A model generated the notes under the pieces. The model worked only from the letters and a program-made list of their open reading frames with translations, was not told the origin of the DNA and made no database searches. A stretch of DNA of 64,000 nt, taken from assembly GCA_032871835.1 (NCBI GenBank), contig CM065299.1:45272706-45336705 (forward strand). The letters run 5' to 3'. Made by a program: the position numbers and the translations under genes. Below are positions 11,501 to 22,808 of this stretch, piece after piece; position 1 is the first letter of the stretch, and every line of letters starts with the position of its first letter. This DNA comes from Dipteronia dyeriana (lineage: Eukaryota; Streptophyta; Magnoliopsida; Sapindales; Sapindaceae).

Positions 11501-12320
11501 GCATTTGCCAAAACAAATACTTTAAGATCTGAAAGACTATTGAAATAATATCATTTAGTTTTTTTTAGATACCCCACAAATATTCATGTTTCTAAACGTG
11601 ACTCCATCTTTTTCGTCTTTCCTTTTAACACATGCGTATGACATCCAAATATACTTAAGTGTTGTAAACTAGGCTTTCACCCAGTCCATAACTCATGTGA
11701 TGTTTGTGGAACTGACTTGGATGGTACATCATTTAGAACGTACATAGCAGTTTGTAAAGCAAATCACCAAAAGGAATTAGGAAGCGTTAAATAACTCAAC
11801 ATAGACCTAACCATGTCCAAAAGAGTTATGTTTCTCCCTTATGCCACCCCATTTTTTTGATATGTATCTTGCACAGAAAACTGAGAAATTATTCCATTAT
11901 AAATAAGATATTGCTGAAACTCACTAGTTAGATATTCTCTACTGCGATCAGACCTCAAGATTTTTATATGTTTCTCAAGTTGATTTTATACTTCAACTTT
12001 AAATGCTTTGACCTTGTCAAAAGCATCTGACTTATGCCTCATGAGATACATTTAGTCAAATTTCGAGTAATCATCCATGAAAGTGATAAAGTACTCATAT
12101 CAACCTCTAGCTTGAATGCTCATAGGAGCACATATATCAGTGTGTGTTAATCCTAAACACTCAATGGCTCTTGTGCCTTTGGTCGTGAACAATCTTTTGG
12201 TCATCTTACCTTCCAATCATGATTCACGAGTAGGTAGATCATCAACCTTTAAGTCACTTAGTGGTCCTTCACTAGCCAATCTTTTGAACCTATCAAGGTT
12301 AATATGACCTGGGCATAAAT
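11501..12320 (-). pseudogene. Copia integrase (element B)
   Basis: Homologous throughout to the integrase region of element A, but without the solo LTR. It supplies the intact target sequence around 11620-11650. Only fragments are open. The minus strand keeps the core segments recognisable in A (FKVE, KSDAFDKVKAF-like, HTDICAPMSI-like) with frameshifts and stops throughout. Confidence 0.7.
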
Positions 12321-12324
12321 GCCA

Positions 12325-12960
12325 TTAGTAGGCTTCATCTTTTGATAATTTCGCTCTTTTATGATTAGGTTCCTTTGTTTCCATGTCTAACAAGTGGGAG
12401 ATATTTCTATGCATATGAAATAAACCATTTTCAAATGCACCTTTACAAACAAATTTGTTATTCCAACTAATTATAAAACCTTTATTAAAAATAATCGAAT
12501 ATCCAAATTTTTTTAAACAAGAAATTAAATTCCTCTTGAATTGATGTACATAATAAACCTGTATCATATCAAAATGCCTACTAGAATCTAGATTAACTCT
12601 AATACCTCCTACTGAACTGACAGACACTAACACCTTGTGGCCTAAACTCAAGTTGAATTCATTCTCATTCAGTTTTTTCCTTTCTATGAACCCCTGCAAG
12701 AATTAACAAACATGATTAGTGTCTCCATATTCTATGATCCAAGAATCTATAGAATCTGCCATAAAACATGTTTCAAGATAATTAATATTGCCTTTTTCTT
12801 ATTTTTCCTAGACTTTGGGCAATTTCCTTTCCAGTGTTTCTTGTCACCACAAAGGAAAAACTTCCCTTTGATCTTGGTTTCTTTCTTGGTCTCCTTCTTG
12901 GTTGGCCCAAGTTGCTTTTTCTTCTGTTTTTTTACCTTTTTACGGGTCTTAATAGTTACA
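12325..12960 (-). pseudogene. Copia zinc knuckle, protease and GAG-pre-integrase start (element B)
   Basis: A 124-codon frame (12325-12699) encodes the region before GAG-pre-integrase (FNLSLGHKVLVSVSSVGGI, YYVHQFKRNLIS, FVCKGAFENGLFHMHRN). Above it, up to about 12960, the minus strand shows a basic tract and a zinc-knuckle segment homologous to the one in A (FLCGDKKHWKGNCPKS). Protease residues are not open in one frame. Confidence 0.75.
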
Positions 12961-13508
12961 ACTTTACCAACTGTATGAATCTCTTGACCTTACCTTTCAC
13001 AATGATTATCTCAGTGCTTTGACCATTGTGCATCAAGCCTTGCAAGGTGTATTCTTTATTGTTTAATGTTTAGTCCAACTTGAACTGATCAAAGGAATTT
13101 GACATTGAGTTGACAATCATGTCAACTTTTGTCACACCATCTATCTCAACACCAATGAGTTCAATAATGTTGAGATGTGCTATGACTTTCATCATGTGAT
13201 CTTTCACAGCATATCCAGGTTTAATCCTAACATTCATAAAAGAAGTCACTACCTCTCTCTTAGTCATCATGGACTTCATAACAAACATCTTCTCCAGAGA
13301 CATCGTTATAACAACAACAGTCCCTATTCTTTCATGTTGTTATTACAACACGTCGGACATAGTGGCCATAATATAACAATTGCCTATCTCATCTGAGGCC
13401 TTCCACTACTTATACTCGTCTGTTTGCACCTCAGTAAGTTCTTCAGTAGGAGCAAGTGGTTAAGGGGTACTAAGAACAAACTTATGTTTTTTAGCTTACA
13501 ACGACTCC
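12961..13508 (-). pseudogene. Copia gag (element B), 5' truncated
   Basis: Open at 13070-13303: MMTKREVVTSFMNVRIKPG, VKDHMMKVIAHLNIIEL and VDMIVNSMSNSFDQFKL, the core of copia gag (UBN2-type domain), which forms the particle shell. Homology with element A continues to about 13508 and then stops abruptly at AT-rich sequence of another element, so the start of gag and the 5' LTR are missing. Confidence 0.8.
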
Positions 13509-13803
13509 CATATGTCTTATCATACAATTTCATACACATTTTCATTATCTTAAGTCTTGTTTAGTTTCTTTAGTTTAATAGTAGTTGCATTTTCATTTAG
13601 TTTCCTATCATTAATCATTTCAATTTACCTTTATTGCACTTTGTTTTAATTGCATTTATTACTGGAGTCATGATTTGATCATAACTATATCTCGATCTCT
13701 GTGGACAATACCCTAACTTACCGTAGTACTTGTTTAAGACATTTGAGTGCATAGTTACGGTTTTATAAATTTTGTTTCGATATTGCATATACAACAAATA
13801 CGT
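13509..13803 (+). repeat. 3' end of Athila-type LTR
   Basis: AT-rich sequence without coding potential that precedes the primer-binding site and begins where homology of copia B to copia A ends. The segment GTGGACAATACCCTAACTTA and the region after it resemble the U5 end of plant Athila LTRs. The left boundary is the breakpoint with B. Confidence 0.5.
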
Positions 13804-13810
13804 GTAAAAA

Positions 13811-13830
13811 ACGGAACCGTTGTCAGGGAT
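13811..13830 (+). other. Primer-binding site of Athila-type element
   Basis: ACGGAACCGTTGTCAGGGAT is a mutated form of TGGCGCCGTTGCCGGGGA, the site found after the LTR in Athila elements. Confidence 0.7.
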
Positions 13831-13940
13831 CAACGAATATAGTTGTGATTAGATTTTGCTTTAGTTAGTTGTTTACTGTTTAGATTATTTTACCTCGTGG
13901 GTGTTTGTGTTGTAAATATTTTAGGTATTTAGGTATATAC

Positions 13941-14108
13941 ATGATAGAAGTTAACTTAGAGGAATATTTTTTCCTGCTCAAGACAACATTAACCAGATTG
14001 GAAGGATTATCCGAGAGATTGAGAGAAACCACTTTGAAGAAGAAATGGTTGAAGTAACTCTACCAGAAATACTAGTTGAGGAACAAGGAACAAATGAGGA
14101 AGAGTTAA
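13941..14108 (+). pseudogene. Athila gag, N-terminal piece
   Basis: A short frame downstream of the primer-binding site that runs into the inserted solo LTR at 14114. It is Glu-rich (for example EEEMVEVTLPEI, EEQGTNEEELR). Continuity with the gag reading at 16557 is inferred from the target duplication. Confidence 0.5.
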
Positions 14109-14113
14109 GACTT

Positions 14114-16551
14114 TGTTAGGGTCTTGAGTCTTTTGTTGGCATAATTCCATATCAAAACAACATTTCATTTTGTATTGATTAGTTGTCTAAGTATCAAGTT
14201 TTATCAAGCTTCAAGAAAGATTGGACATCAAATCTAGCAAAGTTGTAGTCTTCAAAAAGGAGTGGCCTCTATTGCTTAATAAAGGCATAATAAGACCATA
14301 ATCTTCTTACAAGGCTTAGGTGCACATACTCACATTGCATCCATATGTGTCCCTACATCGTTATGCCAAATTTATATTACACATACACACATTTATTAAA
14401 GTATGCGTCTGCATTCGATTTAATTTGACAATTTTTTTAAATTGCATGCTCTAGGACTATATCTAGGAAATGGAATACTTGTGTGTTTTAGATTTGTTTG
14501 TTTGATTTTTTATGGTATTGAACTTGAATTTGTTCTTATTTGATTTATCATTGAGTTTTGGTCAATTTGGTTACTCTCTATAAGTTTCAAGTTCCAATTA
14601 GGAAGTTACGAAACATTTAGTGTATTTAACGTACATGTTTTTTACCCTTGTGTATCAAGTTGAATTCCATTTTTTTTGTGAAAGTTTTGTTGACGTCCTT
14701 ATGCATGAGAGAGTCCCAGTTTGTACAAAACCTTATTTGAAATCAGATTTCAAAGGTCAGAGAACGATCGAAGAACACAAAAGTGTGTGAGGGGAGACAA
14801 AGCGGCCAAAAGAGCACCATTGCACCTCTTCCTGTGGAGGCACGTGGCCTCCACATGAAGAGATGACCTCTGCCTGCGTGGAGGCCAAGCACCTCCATAG
14901 GCTGTAGAGGTAGCATCTCTTGATTGGCCCTTCATTTTAGCCTTTGACTTCCCTCATTTAAATATCAATTTTCCCCCTCATTGTTTTCCAAGAAAAAAAA
15001 CATGAAAAACACTTGTGCAAAATTTTCTCTCAATTTTTCTCATCTTCCAAACACCATAACTTTCTCATTTGAACTCTGATTCAAGTGATTCAAATTGGAA
15101 ATTTTCATCTATCAATTCTCTATCAACTCCAAGAAGATTTGAGGTCTTTTAATTACGTTTTTAAGTTGCTCTACACTAAAAAACTGGACTGCACAATTTT
15201 TCTTAAGGTATTGAATCTTTTCCTGAGTTTTGTTCTTAATAGTGTTCAATTACATTGAGTTTTCTTCTTCAATACATGTATGCATATTGTATAAAGTTTG
15301 ATTAGAGTTTTAGACTCTATTAAAGCTATATTGAACTTGATTAGAACCTTGCATGTTGAGTTAGGTTTTTGTTATAACCTATGTTTTCACATGTTTATCT
15401 TTTGTACAGTGCTAACTTTCTATCTAGGACTATTTGTACTTAAATTGATTGATTTTGATAAGTAATAGTCTCTACTTGTGTTAGGTCTCAATAATTGACT
15501 ATATTCATGATTAGCACAATTTCTTGTATATATAGAGCTTAATAGGTTTGTATTGAATACTTTGTGAATACATGCTCTATATTTCTTGTTAGAACTTTTA
15601 ATGATCATATCTTGTGAATCTAGCATGATTTTTGTTTGACACTAAGTCTTGAATATGTGCTTAATGTATATGATTGATTCTAGGTTTAGTGACATGAATA
15701 AATCTATAAATTAAATATGGTTTGGTGTTTCTCATATTCTAGAAATTTTATTCATGCATAGTAACTAGACAATTTGATTTGTGAACTTTCATTCATATGT
15801 CTTGTCCCAAAGGATGTGTTGATCATCATATTCTATGTTGCAGGCTTGTTTGTACATTGTATTCATGATCATTTAGAAGTCCTTGTAAAAGGTGTGGAAG
15901 TCTGGGCTAGGATTGGGGTGATCCGGATAGCTAAGCACGGAGTCTTAACTCTTATTTGAATAGTTAAGCGTGGAAGTCTTGGCTAGGATCGGGGTGATCA
16001 GGATAGCTAAGCATAGAGTCTTGATTAGGATCGGGGTGATCCAGATAGTCAAGCAAGGAGGCAACTCTTTCATTGGATAGGTGGATTGGTCACTTGAGAG
16101 ATTGTACTTTTATCTTACTAGTGGAAGTTGTTTTGCCGGTGGTTGTGGTATCAACCCGTGGATGTTTCCCTTTTAGAGTTTTTACCGGGTAAAAATCACT
16201 TGTTAATTTTCTCTATCCTTACCTCTTTGATATTTGTATATGTGTTGATAAGTATCTTGTTTGGTATCTTTGTAATTGATATTCATATTATATCCGATGT
16301 CGTATATGCTAAAGGCTTGTGTTTAATAAGCCTATATGCAAAGTGAAATTGTATTACATGTAAATTATTGTCTACACTCATTTTGCTTGACTAAGGCATA
16401 TCCTTTGTTGAACTTTATATACTTGGTTTTGCTTAATAAATTGTGATACAGGCTATATAGAGGGACAAACTTGTGTTTGTTTAGGTTGTAAAAACCTATT
16501 CAACCCCCTCTAGGTTAGCTTAAGGCAAATTAACTATGTTGTGTATTTTCA
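14114..16551 (+). repeat. Solo LTR of a copia (SIRE-like) family inside Athila gag
   Basis: It starts TGTTAGGGTCTTG and ends GTGTATTTTCA, 2438 bp, flanked by GACTT (14109-14113) and GACTG (16552-16556), a 5-bp duplication with one change. A second copy lies at 26446-28772. Near the 3' end it has ACCTATTCAACCCCCTCTAGG, typical of SIRE-like copia LTRs. A TTTAAATA box lies near 14955-14965. A palindrome around a CACGTG G-box lies upstream (14833-14855). A triplicated 45-bp motif is at 15900-16061. Confidence 0.85.
15900..16061 (+). repeat. Three degenerate copies of a 45-bp motif in the solo LTR
   Basis: Each unit contains TAGGAT(C/T)GGGGTGATC followed by GGATAG or AGATAG and a TAAGCA- or CAAGCA-like end. 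Units begin near 15900, 15976 and 16018. The sister LTR at 26446-28772 has only one unit (near 28180), so copy number changed after the copies diverged. Confidence 0.8.
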
Positions 16552-16556
16552 GACTG

Positions 16557-17860
16557 GGGAATATACTTTCCCATCAATAGGAGATAAGCAATCGACAACT
16601 ATTGTCTTGGATGACACTGCTCAGCAATATGAGTTGAAGGGTATGCATATAAATATGTTGCCATCTTTCTTTGGACTACCAACTGAATAGTGTATTGAAT
16701 TTATGAAGGAGTACAGTACAGTGCAGTGTTAGAGACATTCCCAAAGTTAGTTCGAAATATAGTGCTAACTAGGGGACAATTGTAGATGCAGTGTTTCCAG
16801 TATTGGTTGAAAGATCACGGCAAGTAGTGATTCAGAGCATTGAGACTTGGGACACTTACAACATGGCCCCAAGTTTGTAAGATCTTCTACAACAAGTTTT
16901 TTTCCAACTGTGAAGGCAAGAGAATTATAGATATAGAATGCCACTTTTAGTGAAGAGGATGGGGAACCATTTCATGGAGCTTGGGAAAGATTCCACATCT
17001 TGCTAGCATAAGTTCCACCACATACCTACCCGGATGAAATCCTAAATGAATTATAGGTCACTTCCTTCTATGGAGGTCTCTCTACAATTACCCAAATGAT
17101 GGTGGACAATTCTTATGAAGGTATAATAGCTGACAAGAGGGATTTAGAGGCAAACAAAATTATAGAGAAGTTGGCCCAAAATTCACAATAAAGGTCTTCA
17201 ACCACAAGGAGAGGTGTTAGGATAGAAATCAACGGGGGCACGGGCATGGCAATTGAGATGTCTAGAATGATGAAAGAGATGCGATCAATGTAGGATCTAG
17301 TGAAGAACTTGTACAAATCCAGAGCCGAAGTTAACCAAGTCATGAGTGACACAATGAGTCGAGAAGGTCAAATGAAGCAGGAGGAGACTCAAGTGTTAGG
17401 AGGCTTCCAAAGAAAAAGAAATGAACCTTCCTCTAATTCTTACAATCAAGGTTGGAGAAATCATCTAAATTTCTCTTACAACAGCAAAAAATCAAATCAA
17501 AATCAAGGATTTTAGAATCAGAGTTATAATAGATACATAAATCAGGGTGGTTCTAGCACAAACAACCAATTGGGAAAAATAGAAAATCTCTATCACAACA
17601 ATTTCAACAATCAGACATGATCATACCAACCTAGGGTCAACTCACTTGAAGTCATGATGAAAAAATTGACATAGAGTTGTCATAAATCCAACCAAGACCA
17701 CATGAACTCTCATAATGGAACTGACCAGTATTTGCACAACTACATTGAAATAAATGACAAGAGTAACGTTTGCATATATGCTTCATTTAGAAGATTAGAG
17801 AATCAGTTGTCCCAAATTGCAGAGATCTACTTAAATAGGACAAAGGAAAATCCTTAAGTG
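16557..17860 (+). pseudogene. Athila gag, main part
   Basis: The plus strand reads, with stops, YELKGMHINMLPSFFGLPTE, then FHGAWERFHILLA, YPDEILNEL and FYGGLSTITQMMVDN, then an Asn/Gln-rich tail (NSYNQGWRNHLNFSYNSK). These are the marks of Athila gag: the capsid core, then a low-complexity region before protease. The frame at 17300-17515 is one open piece. Several stops arise from single changes. The N-terminal end is separated by the solo LTR. Confidence 0.8.
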
Positions 17861-18270
17861 GGAATAAAACCAATGTCTTAGAAGTAGTGCAATGTGATAG
17901 TGAAGAGTTGGGTAAGGAAAGAGTTGCACTAGAGTCATTGAAGTTGAGTGAAGATGCTAAGAATGGGGTGCTAGGTGAATTGGTTATGACAACAAAGGAC
18001 ATGAGAAGTTGGTAAGGGAGACCATTCCATCAAAGTTAGAAGATCTTGGAAGTTTTGTCATCCCAGATTGCATAGGAGATTCAAGAATCATGGAGGCAGT
18101 GCTCGATATAGGGCTAGCATCAATATGATGCCTCTATAAGTATGCAAACAATTGAAGATTAAATAGATTAAGGCTACCTCTATCACCTTGAGAATGGCTA
18201 ACAGTTCTCCTTAGACCACAGTTGGCATAGTTGAAGATGTTCAGTTGAATGTACATGGGCTTAAGGTGCC
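17861..18270 (+). pseudogene. Athila protease, truncated
   Basis: Pieces in shifted frames read HPRLHRRF, then ASINMMPL, IKATSITLRMANSS and VGIVEDVQLNVHGLKVPI. This is the retropepsin region of Athila (usual LDLGASINVMPYS...GIVEDV). The catalytic D-L-G segment is frame-shifted. Sequence stops at 18270, where copia D begins, and no downstream half was found. Confidence 0.75.
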
Positions 18271-19959
18271 TATAAGTGTCTCATTTTACGATTAGCTTAT
18301 TTCATCGACAAAACCACATTTAGGGTCAAATATTGTAAAGACTAAATTCGGATTTGAAGATCTCTCATCATTAAGGAATTGGACTCTAAGTGCATCAAGA
18401 AAGATGGATTACTTGACTCAACTCTTATTCGAAGAGATGTAGTTGCACATATTCACTTGCATGCATTGATTTCTTGTTTACGTGTTTCTGAATGATGCAT
18501 TTATGCCATTCATCACTCTTCACACTTGCACATTTTGCATATAAGTTAGTGTGTTGAGTTTGCCTAAAAAAGAGGACTTTTTTATCTTTTTGTGGTGTAG
18601 GTCAATGGCTATGCACCTGCCTTTGTCGCGGTCCCAATAGCGGTTGGTTTCAGAAGTTGCATGCTTTGGGGACTGCGGTTTGTGCACATGCCTGCACAAC
18701 GATCCCTACCATGATATTTAACAGTATGCTCCTATTTCTTATACCGTGGCTTGTGCTCTTACACACCCAGTGGTCTCCACCGTGGTGTTATCCAAATGGT
18801 GGAATGTTGCATACACCACGGTTTGGACAACTTACCCAAGCCGCGGTCTAGTAAGAGGTAATAACTGGATTTTGTTGTTTTTTTTTCAAAATGGTGTCAT
18901 TTCTTCTGGGGTTATATATATATTCATTTTTTCTTTTTGCCTCTCGAGAGTTTCATAATCCATTTTCTCTCATTTTTATTAAAGCACAAGAGTGAGTTGC
19001 AAGGAAAGAAAGTAAGAACCAATTTTTATTGTTCAAAACCCAATCACTCATCTTTCATTCATGATTCAAGCATCATCTAGCTTGATCTAGGATGTTTCTA
19101 GGAATGGGTCTTCAACTACATAGTTGACTTGGTAAGTAGAACATCATCTTTATCCATTCTCATGTTCTTGCTTAACAAGAAACCTTTTTTAAGACTTGTT
19201 TGCATTTAGGTTTGGATTCTAATTACAAGTTGTGGTTTTTGTATGATGATCTATTGGGTTGTTGTATTGTGATAGCTATTGCATTTAGGAATGCTTTTCA
19301 TTTCATATAGCTAAGTTGTATGCATGCCATATAGCAATATGGTATCTAGGAATGTTTTAAATGTCAACATTAATTCCTAGATAAGCATTAAATGAGTTAA
19401 CCTAGAATTTGTACAGTAAGAATATCTTTCATATTCACTTTAGGTTGCATATCTCTTCTTTGAGAGTTAAGTCTTGTATTTACCTTGGGTAGAATACAAG
19501 ATCCAATTATCGCTATTAAAGGCCTGTGTGTAGCAAAAATAGATTAGTAAATGTATAGGTGTGACGTGGTCAACCTAGGTTGTAATCATTTTTACAAATA
19601 GTGGATTTGAGGGCTCGATTGGCTAGCTTTTATCTAATCCAACGATTTTTACCATGTCGAAGGTTTTCCATGAAAATTCAAGTGTTATTTACTTCTGCAC
19701 CTTTACATGAATTTATTGAATGTTTGTTATGGGGTGTTTATTTTAAGTAATATTGATTAATCAGAAAGATTGGTAATTGTTTTGATTATAACCTATTTAC
19801 CACTCTATAGGTTAATTAGACACACATTGTAGTTAATTTCGATTAGCATGAGAGGAGGTTCCAAGACATAATTAGGATATCTAAGCTCTTAATGTGCGTG
19901 TCTTGCATTTTTTTTTGTTTGTTGCATTTCATTTGCATATCATTCTTAATCACCAAACA
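18271..19959 (+). repeat. 5' LTR of copia D
   Basis: 1689 bp from TATAAGTGTCTCA (expected TGTAAGTG, one change) to ACCAAACA. Aligned with 25864-26445 and 28773-29003. The U3 at 18610-18850 holds repeated CCGTGG/CCACGG/CCGCGG motifs, many of which are changed to TG or CA forms in the 3' LTR. A TATATATAT stretch near 18913-18921 may be the promoter. Confidence 0.8.
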
Positions 19960-19978
19960 TTATGAGTGGGAACAGAGT
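19960..19978 (+). other. Primer-binding site of copia D (decayed)
   Basis: TTATGAGTGGGAACAGAGT follows the LTR end. It resembles the initiator-Met site TTGGTATCAGAGC with several changes. Confidence 0.5.
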
Positions 19979-19983
19979 TTAAC

Positions 19984-20560
19984 ATGAGGGAGCCTCAAGC
20001 ACAAGACCCCCCTTTGCTCAATGAGTTGAATTATGCCCCATGGAAAGGCAAGATGGAATCATTCTTTTGAAAAAAAGATGATCGTTCATGGATGAAAGTT
20101 GAATATGGCTACACTCCTCCAACAATGACCGTCGAAGATGGAAATGAAGTCTCCAAGCCTAAGTCTCAATAGAGCACACAAGAATTTGAAGCTTCCTAGT
20201 GGAATAACAAGACAATGCATGTCATCTTGTATGCCATGGATGGAAATAAATGCAAGTTGATTCAAACAACTAGGAATGCTATGAAGGCATGGGAGATTCT
20301 AGAGATGACTCATGAAGGAACCGAAGAAGTCAAGAACTCCAAGCTCCAAGTCCAAGATTTGAAAAAGAAGGCCATGCCTCCATAGCATTCTTAGGTTCAA
20401 AGGCCAAAATTTGAAAAAGAAGACTCCCTTTAAGAAGATGGAGAAAACCCAAGAAAAGGACTCCATGAAAGGCCTTCAATGCTTCGAGTGTGTAGGATAT
20501 GGTCACATTGCTCATGAGTGTGCTAATTTTAAATAAAAGAAGAAAGGAAAAGCAATGGCC
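19984..20560 (+). pseudogene. Copia D gag with zinc knuckle
   Basis: From ATG at 19984: MREPQAQDPPLLNELNYAPW then KGKMESFF, a stop, then WMKVEYGYTPP and LYAMDGNKCKLIQ, TRNAMKAWEILEMTHEGTEEVK. This is the UBN2-type capsid domain of SIRE-like gag. The middle of gag is deleted after KLQV. At 20471-20524 a CX2CX4HX4C zinc knuckle (CFECVGYGHIAHEC) follows in another frame. Four or more stops and frameshifts. Confidence 0.85.
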
Positions 20561-21640
20561 GCCATATAGAGTGAGATGTGATGACTTGGAATAGAAAGAA
20601 GGATCCTCTGATGATGAAGACAAAGTGGAAAATTTCATTGCCATTGCATCTTCTCTCAAGAGCAAGGAAGAGTTATATGACCAAAAGGAAGAGAAACAAA
20701 TTGAATATGACTTAAGTGATGAGAGCTCTTCATCTCACTCTACAAATGGGAAAGTAGACGGCATGAACCATGAAGGGTTCATTGATCATTTTCAAAGCTC
20801 ATGGTTGAAGATGAAGAAAGAAGTTTGAAGACTAAAAGAAGATAACCTCAATCTATAAACTGAAGTGATTCACTTGAAGGGGAAAAGTGAAGATAACTAA
20901 GAAAAATGAAGCTTTAATGGAAAAAGAGTTTGAAGAATCAAGGGAAACTATTGCTAAGATGAGTCCATGCACGAAGAAACATGACCATATGTTGGGAGTT
21001 AGCAAGAAGCCAAGTGATAAGAGGGGTCTAAGGTTTGAAGATGACAAAGAGGCCTCAATCCTAAGCAAGATGGTATTTGTCAAGAGCAAGGAAATCAACG
21101 AACCTCTTCATCCCCAACATCCTAGGTAGAAAATTGAACTAGGAGAGTGCTCTAAAATTGTCCAAGTTAAGGTGACACCAAGGAGTCAAGCTCAAGCTCA
21201 AGCTCAACCAATGAGAGCACATCAAGCAAGCTTTCTAAATGAAAATACCACCAAGCTAAGAAGCAATCCATCCAAGTTTAACAAAGGAAGCAATCGTCTC
21301 AAACTCATCAATAAGGGAGGAGAGAACCAATCCAACAATAACGGCAAGCTTAAAGACATGGGAAAGCCCATTTTTTATAGACAAAGGAATGGTATGACCT
21401 TTTACTTCATTCTAACATGTCATTTTCTGATCTTGATGGTCATATTAGAGCAAATTGCTTCAAGTTTATTAAAATGTGTGGAAATAAAAGCATGATTGAA
21501 AAAGTAGGGCTAGAGCTAAAATGCGTGCTTCTAGAAAATTTAAAGCCAATGATTTCATGACCACTAGGAAAGAAAATGTCTCACTTAGGCGGATTAGAAG
21601 TAATAAATATATTTGCCGTGTAGCTTAAATTGTCTTGAAG
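20561..21640 (+). pseudogene. Copia D gag-pro linker
   Basis: Charged, Lys/Glu/Ser-rich frames (20625-20828, 20887-21129, 21172-21495), for example SSSHSTNGKVDGMNHEGFI and SPCTKKHDHMLGVSKKPSD. This corresponds to the long region between zinc knuckle and protease in SIRE-type copia elements, often predicted as coiled coil. A QAQAQAQ run at 21181-21210 is a simple repeat. Confidence 0.6.
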
Positions 21641-22140
21641 GCCAATGCTTCTAACATTTGGCATTTTGATAGTTGGTGCTTTAGACCCATGACCGAAAAC
21701 AAGAGTTTCTTTTAATATCCGATCATGGAGGATGGTGGATTTGTCACTTTCTGTGATGGAACTAAAAATAAAGTCATAGGGAAAAGAACCATTTCCTTTC
21801 CCGAATTACCTTCCTTGTCAAATTCATTATTTGTTGATGGCTTGCAAGCTAATACTATAAGCATTTCTCATCTTAATGATAATTGGTTGTCGGTCTTGTT
21901 TAATAAAAATGATTGCTCTACTTTGAAATCTAATGGACAAACCTTCTTAAAGGGAAAAAGATCTAGTGACAATTGTTATTGCCTTGAGGCTAGTATCATC
22001 TATTGTAATTTGTCCAAGAGTAAGCAAACTGAGTTGTGCCATCAAAGGCTTGGCAAATGAACTACCGGGATTTGAAGATCTTAGATAAGTTTAAAGTTGT
22101 GTGTGGGCTTCTAGAGCTTGGGATGAAAATTGATGGTGTT
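21641..22140 (+). pseudogene. Copia D protease and GAG-pre-integrase
   Basis: A DSWCFRPMTENKSF segment at about 21670-21710 matches the protease active site DSGCSRHMTG with the Gly changed to Trp. The frame 21725-22060 reads VTFCDGTKNKVIGKRTI, LQANTISISHLNDN and ELCHQRLGK, the segment leading into the integrase zinc domain. Confidence 0.8.
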
Positions 22141-22808
22141 TGTGGACCTTGTCAGTAAGGAAAACAAACCAAAAGTTTGCACAAAAAAGGCAAGTATCTC
22201 ACCACCAAGGGTCATATTCTAACCGAGAGTCTCGATGGCAAGATATTTTTTTTTTATGTGTAAATGATTTCTATAGATTTACATGGAGTTATTTTCTTAG
22301 AGAAAAATTTGAAACTTTTGAAAAGTTTAAAATGCATTGCACCAAAATTCAAAATGAGAAGAACTATCACATTAAAAGCATTGAAAGAATTAAGAGTGAC
22401 CATGGGAAGGAGTTTGAAAATGCTTGTTTTGAAAGCTTTTGTAATAGCTTTGGCATTTCTCATGATTTCTCGACTCTTCGAACCCCTTAACAAAATATGG
22501 ATGTAGAGAGGAAGAATAAGGTCCTTCAAGAGATGGCTCGTGTGATGTTGCTTAACAACAATGTGCTAAGGAATCTTTGGGTCGAGGCCGTCAATATAAC
22601 TTGCTATATAGGAAATAGAGTTTTTCTAAGGCCATGCACTAGGCAAACCTCCTATGAATTGTGGAAGGGTAGGAAGCCAAATGTTAGCTACTTCCAGTCA
22701 TTTGGAAGCAAAAGCAACATTCTTAATAACCGAGATCAACTTGCCAAATTTAATGCCAAAAGTAATGAGGGAATTTTCATTGGCTATGCCCTAAATAGTA
22801 AGGTCTGA
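22140..22808 (+). pseudogene. Copia D integrase
   Basis: Two frames cover the core: YRFTWSYFLREKFETFEKF, IKSDHGKEFEN and FCNSFGISHDFS (22140-22490), then VERKNKVLQEMARVML and GYALNSK (22497-22808). D of SDHGKEFEN and E of the VERKN block match the second and third residues of the D,D-35-E triad. The expected QNGVVERKN reads ...QNMDVERKN after a stop. The first Asp lies in a shifted frame near 22250. The enzyme would insert cDNA into the genome; this copy is broken. Confidence 0.85.

Larger units (their letters stand above)
9955..13508 (-). mobile_element. Ty1/copia element B, internal region (degenerate, 5' truncated)
   Basis: The minus strand gives gag, zinc knuckle, protease, integrase, RT and RNase H in order, then the polypurine tract and the LTR at 7544-9954. 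It belongs to the same family as A. The 5' end is lost at about 13508 inside gag, where Athila-type LTR sequence begins. The RT palm is internally deleted. Confidence 0.85.
13509..18270 (+). mobile_element. Athila-type Ty3/gypsy element, 5' part
   Basis: The end of an LTR, a primer-binding site of the GGCGCCGTTGCCGGGGA type, gag and the start of protease follow in order on the plus strand. Gag is split by the solo LTR at 14114-16551. The protease is cut at 18270 by copia element D. No continuation is found beyond D at 29004, so the rest was lost. Confidence 0.75.
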
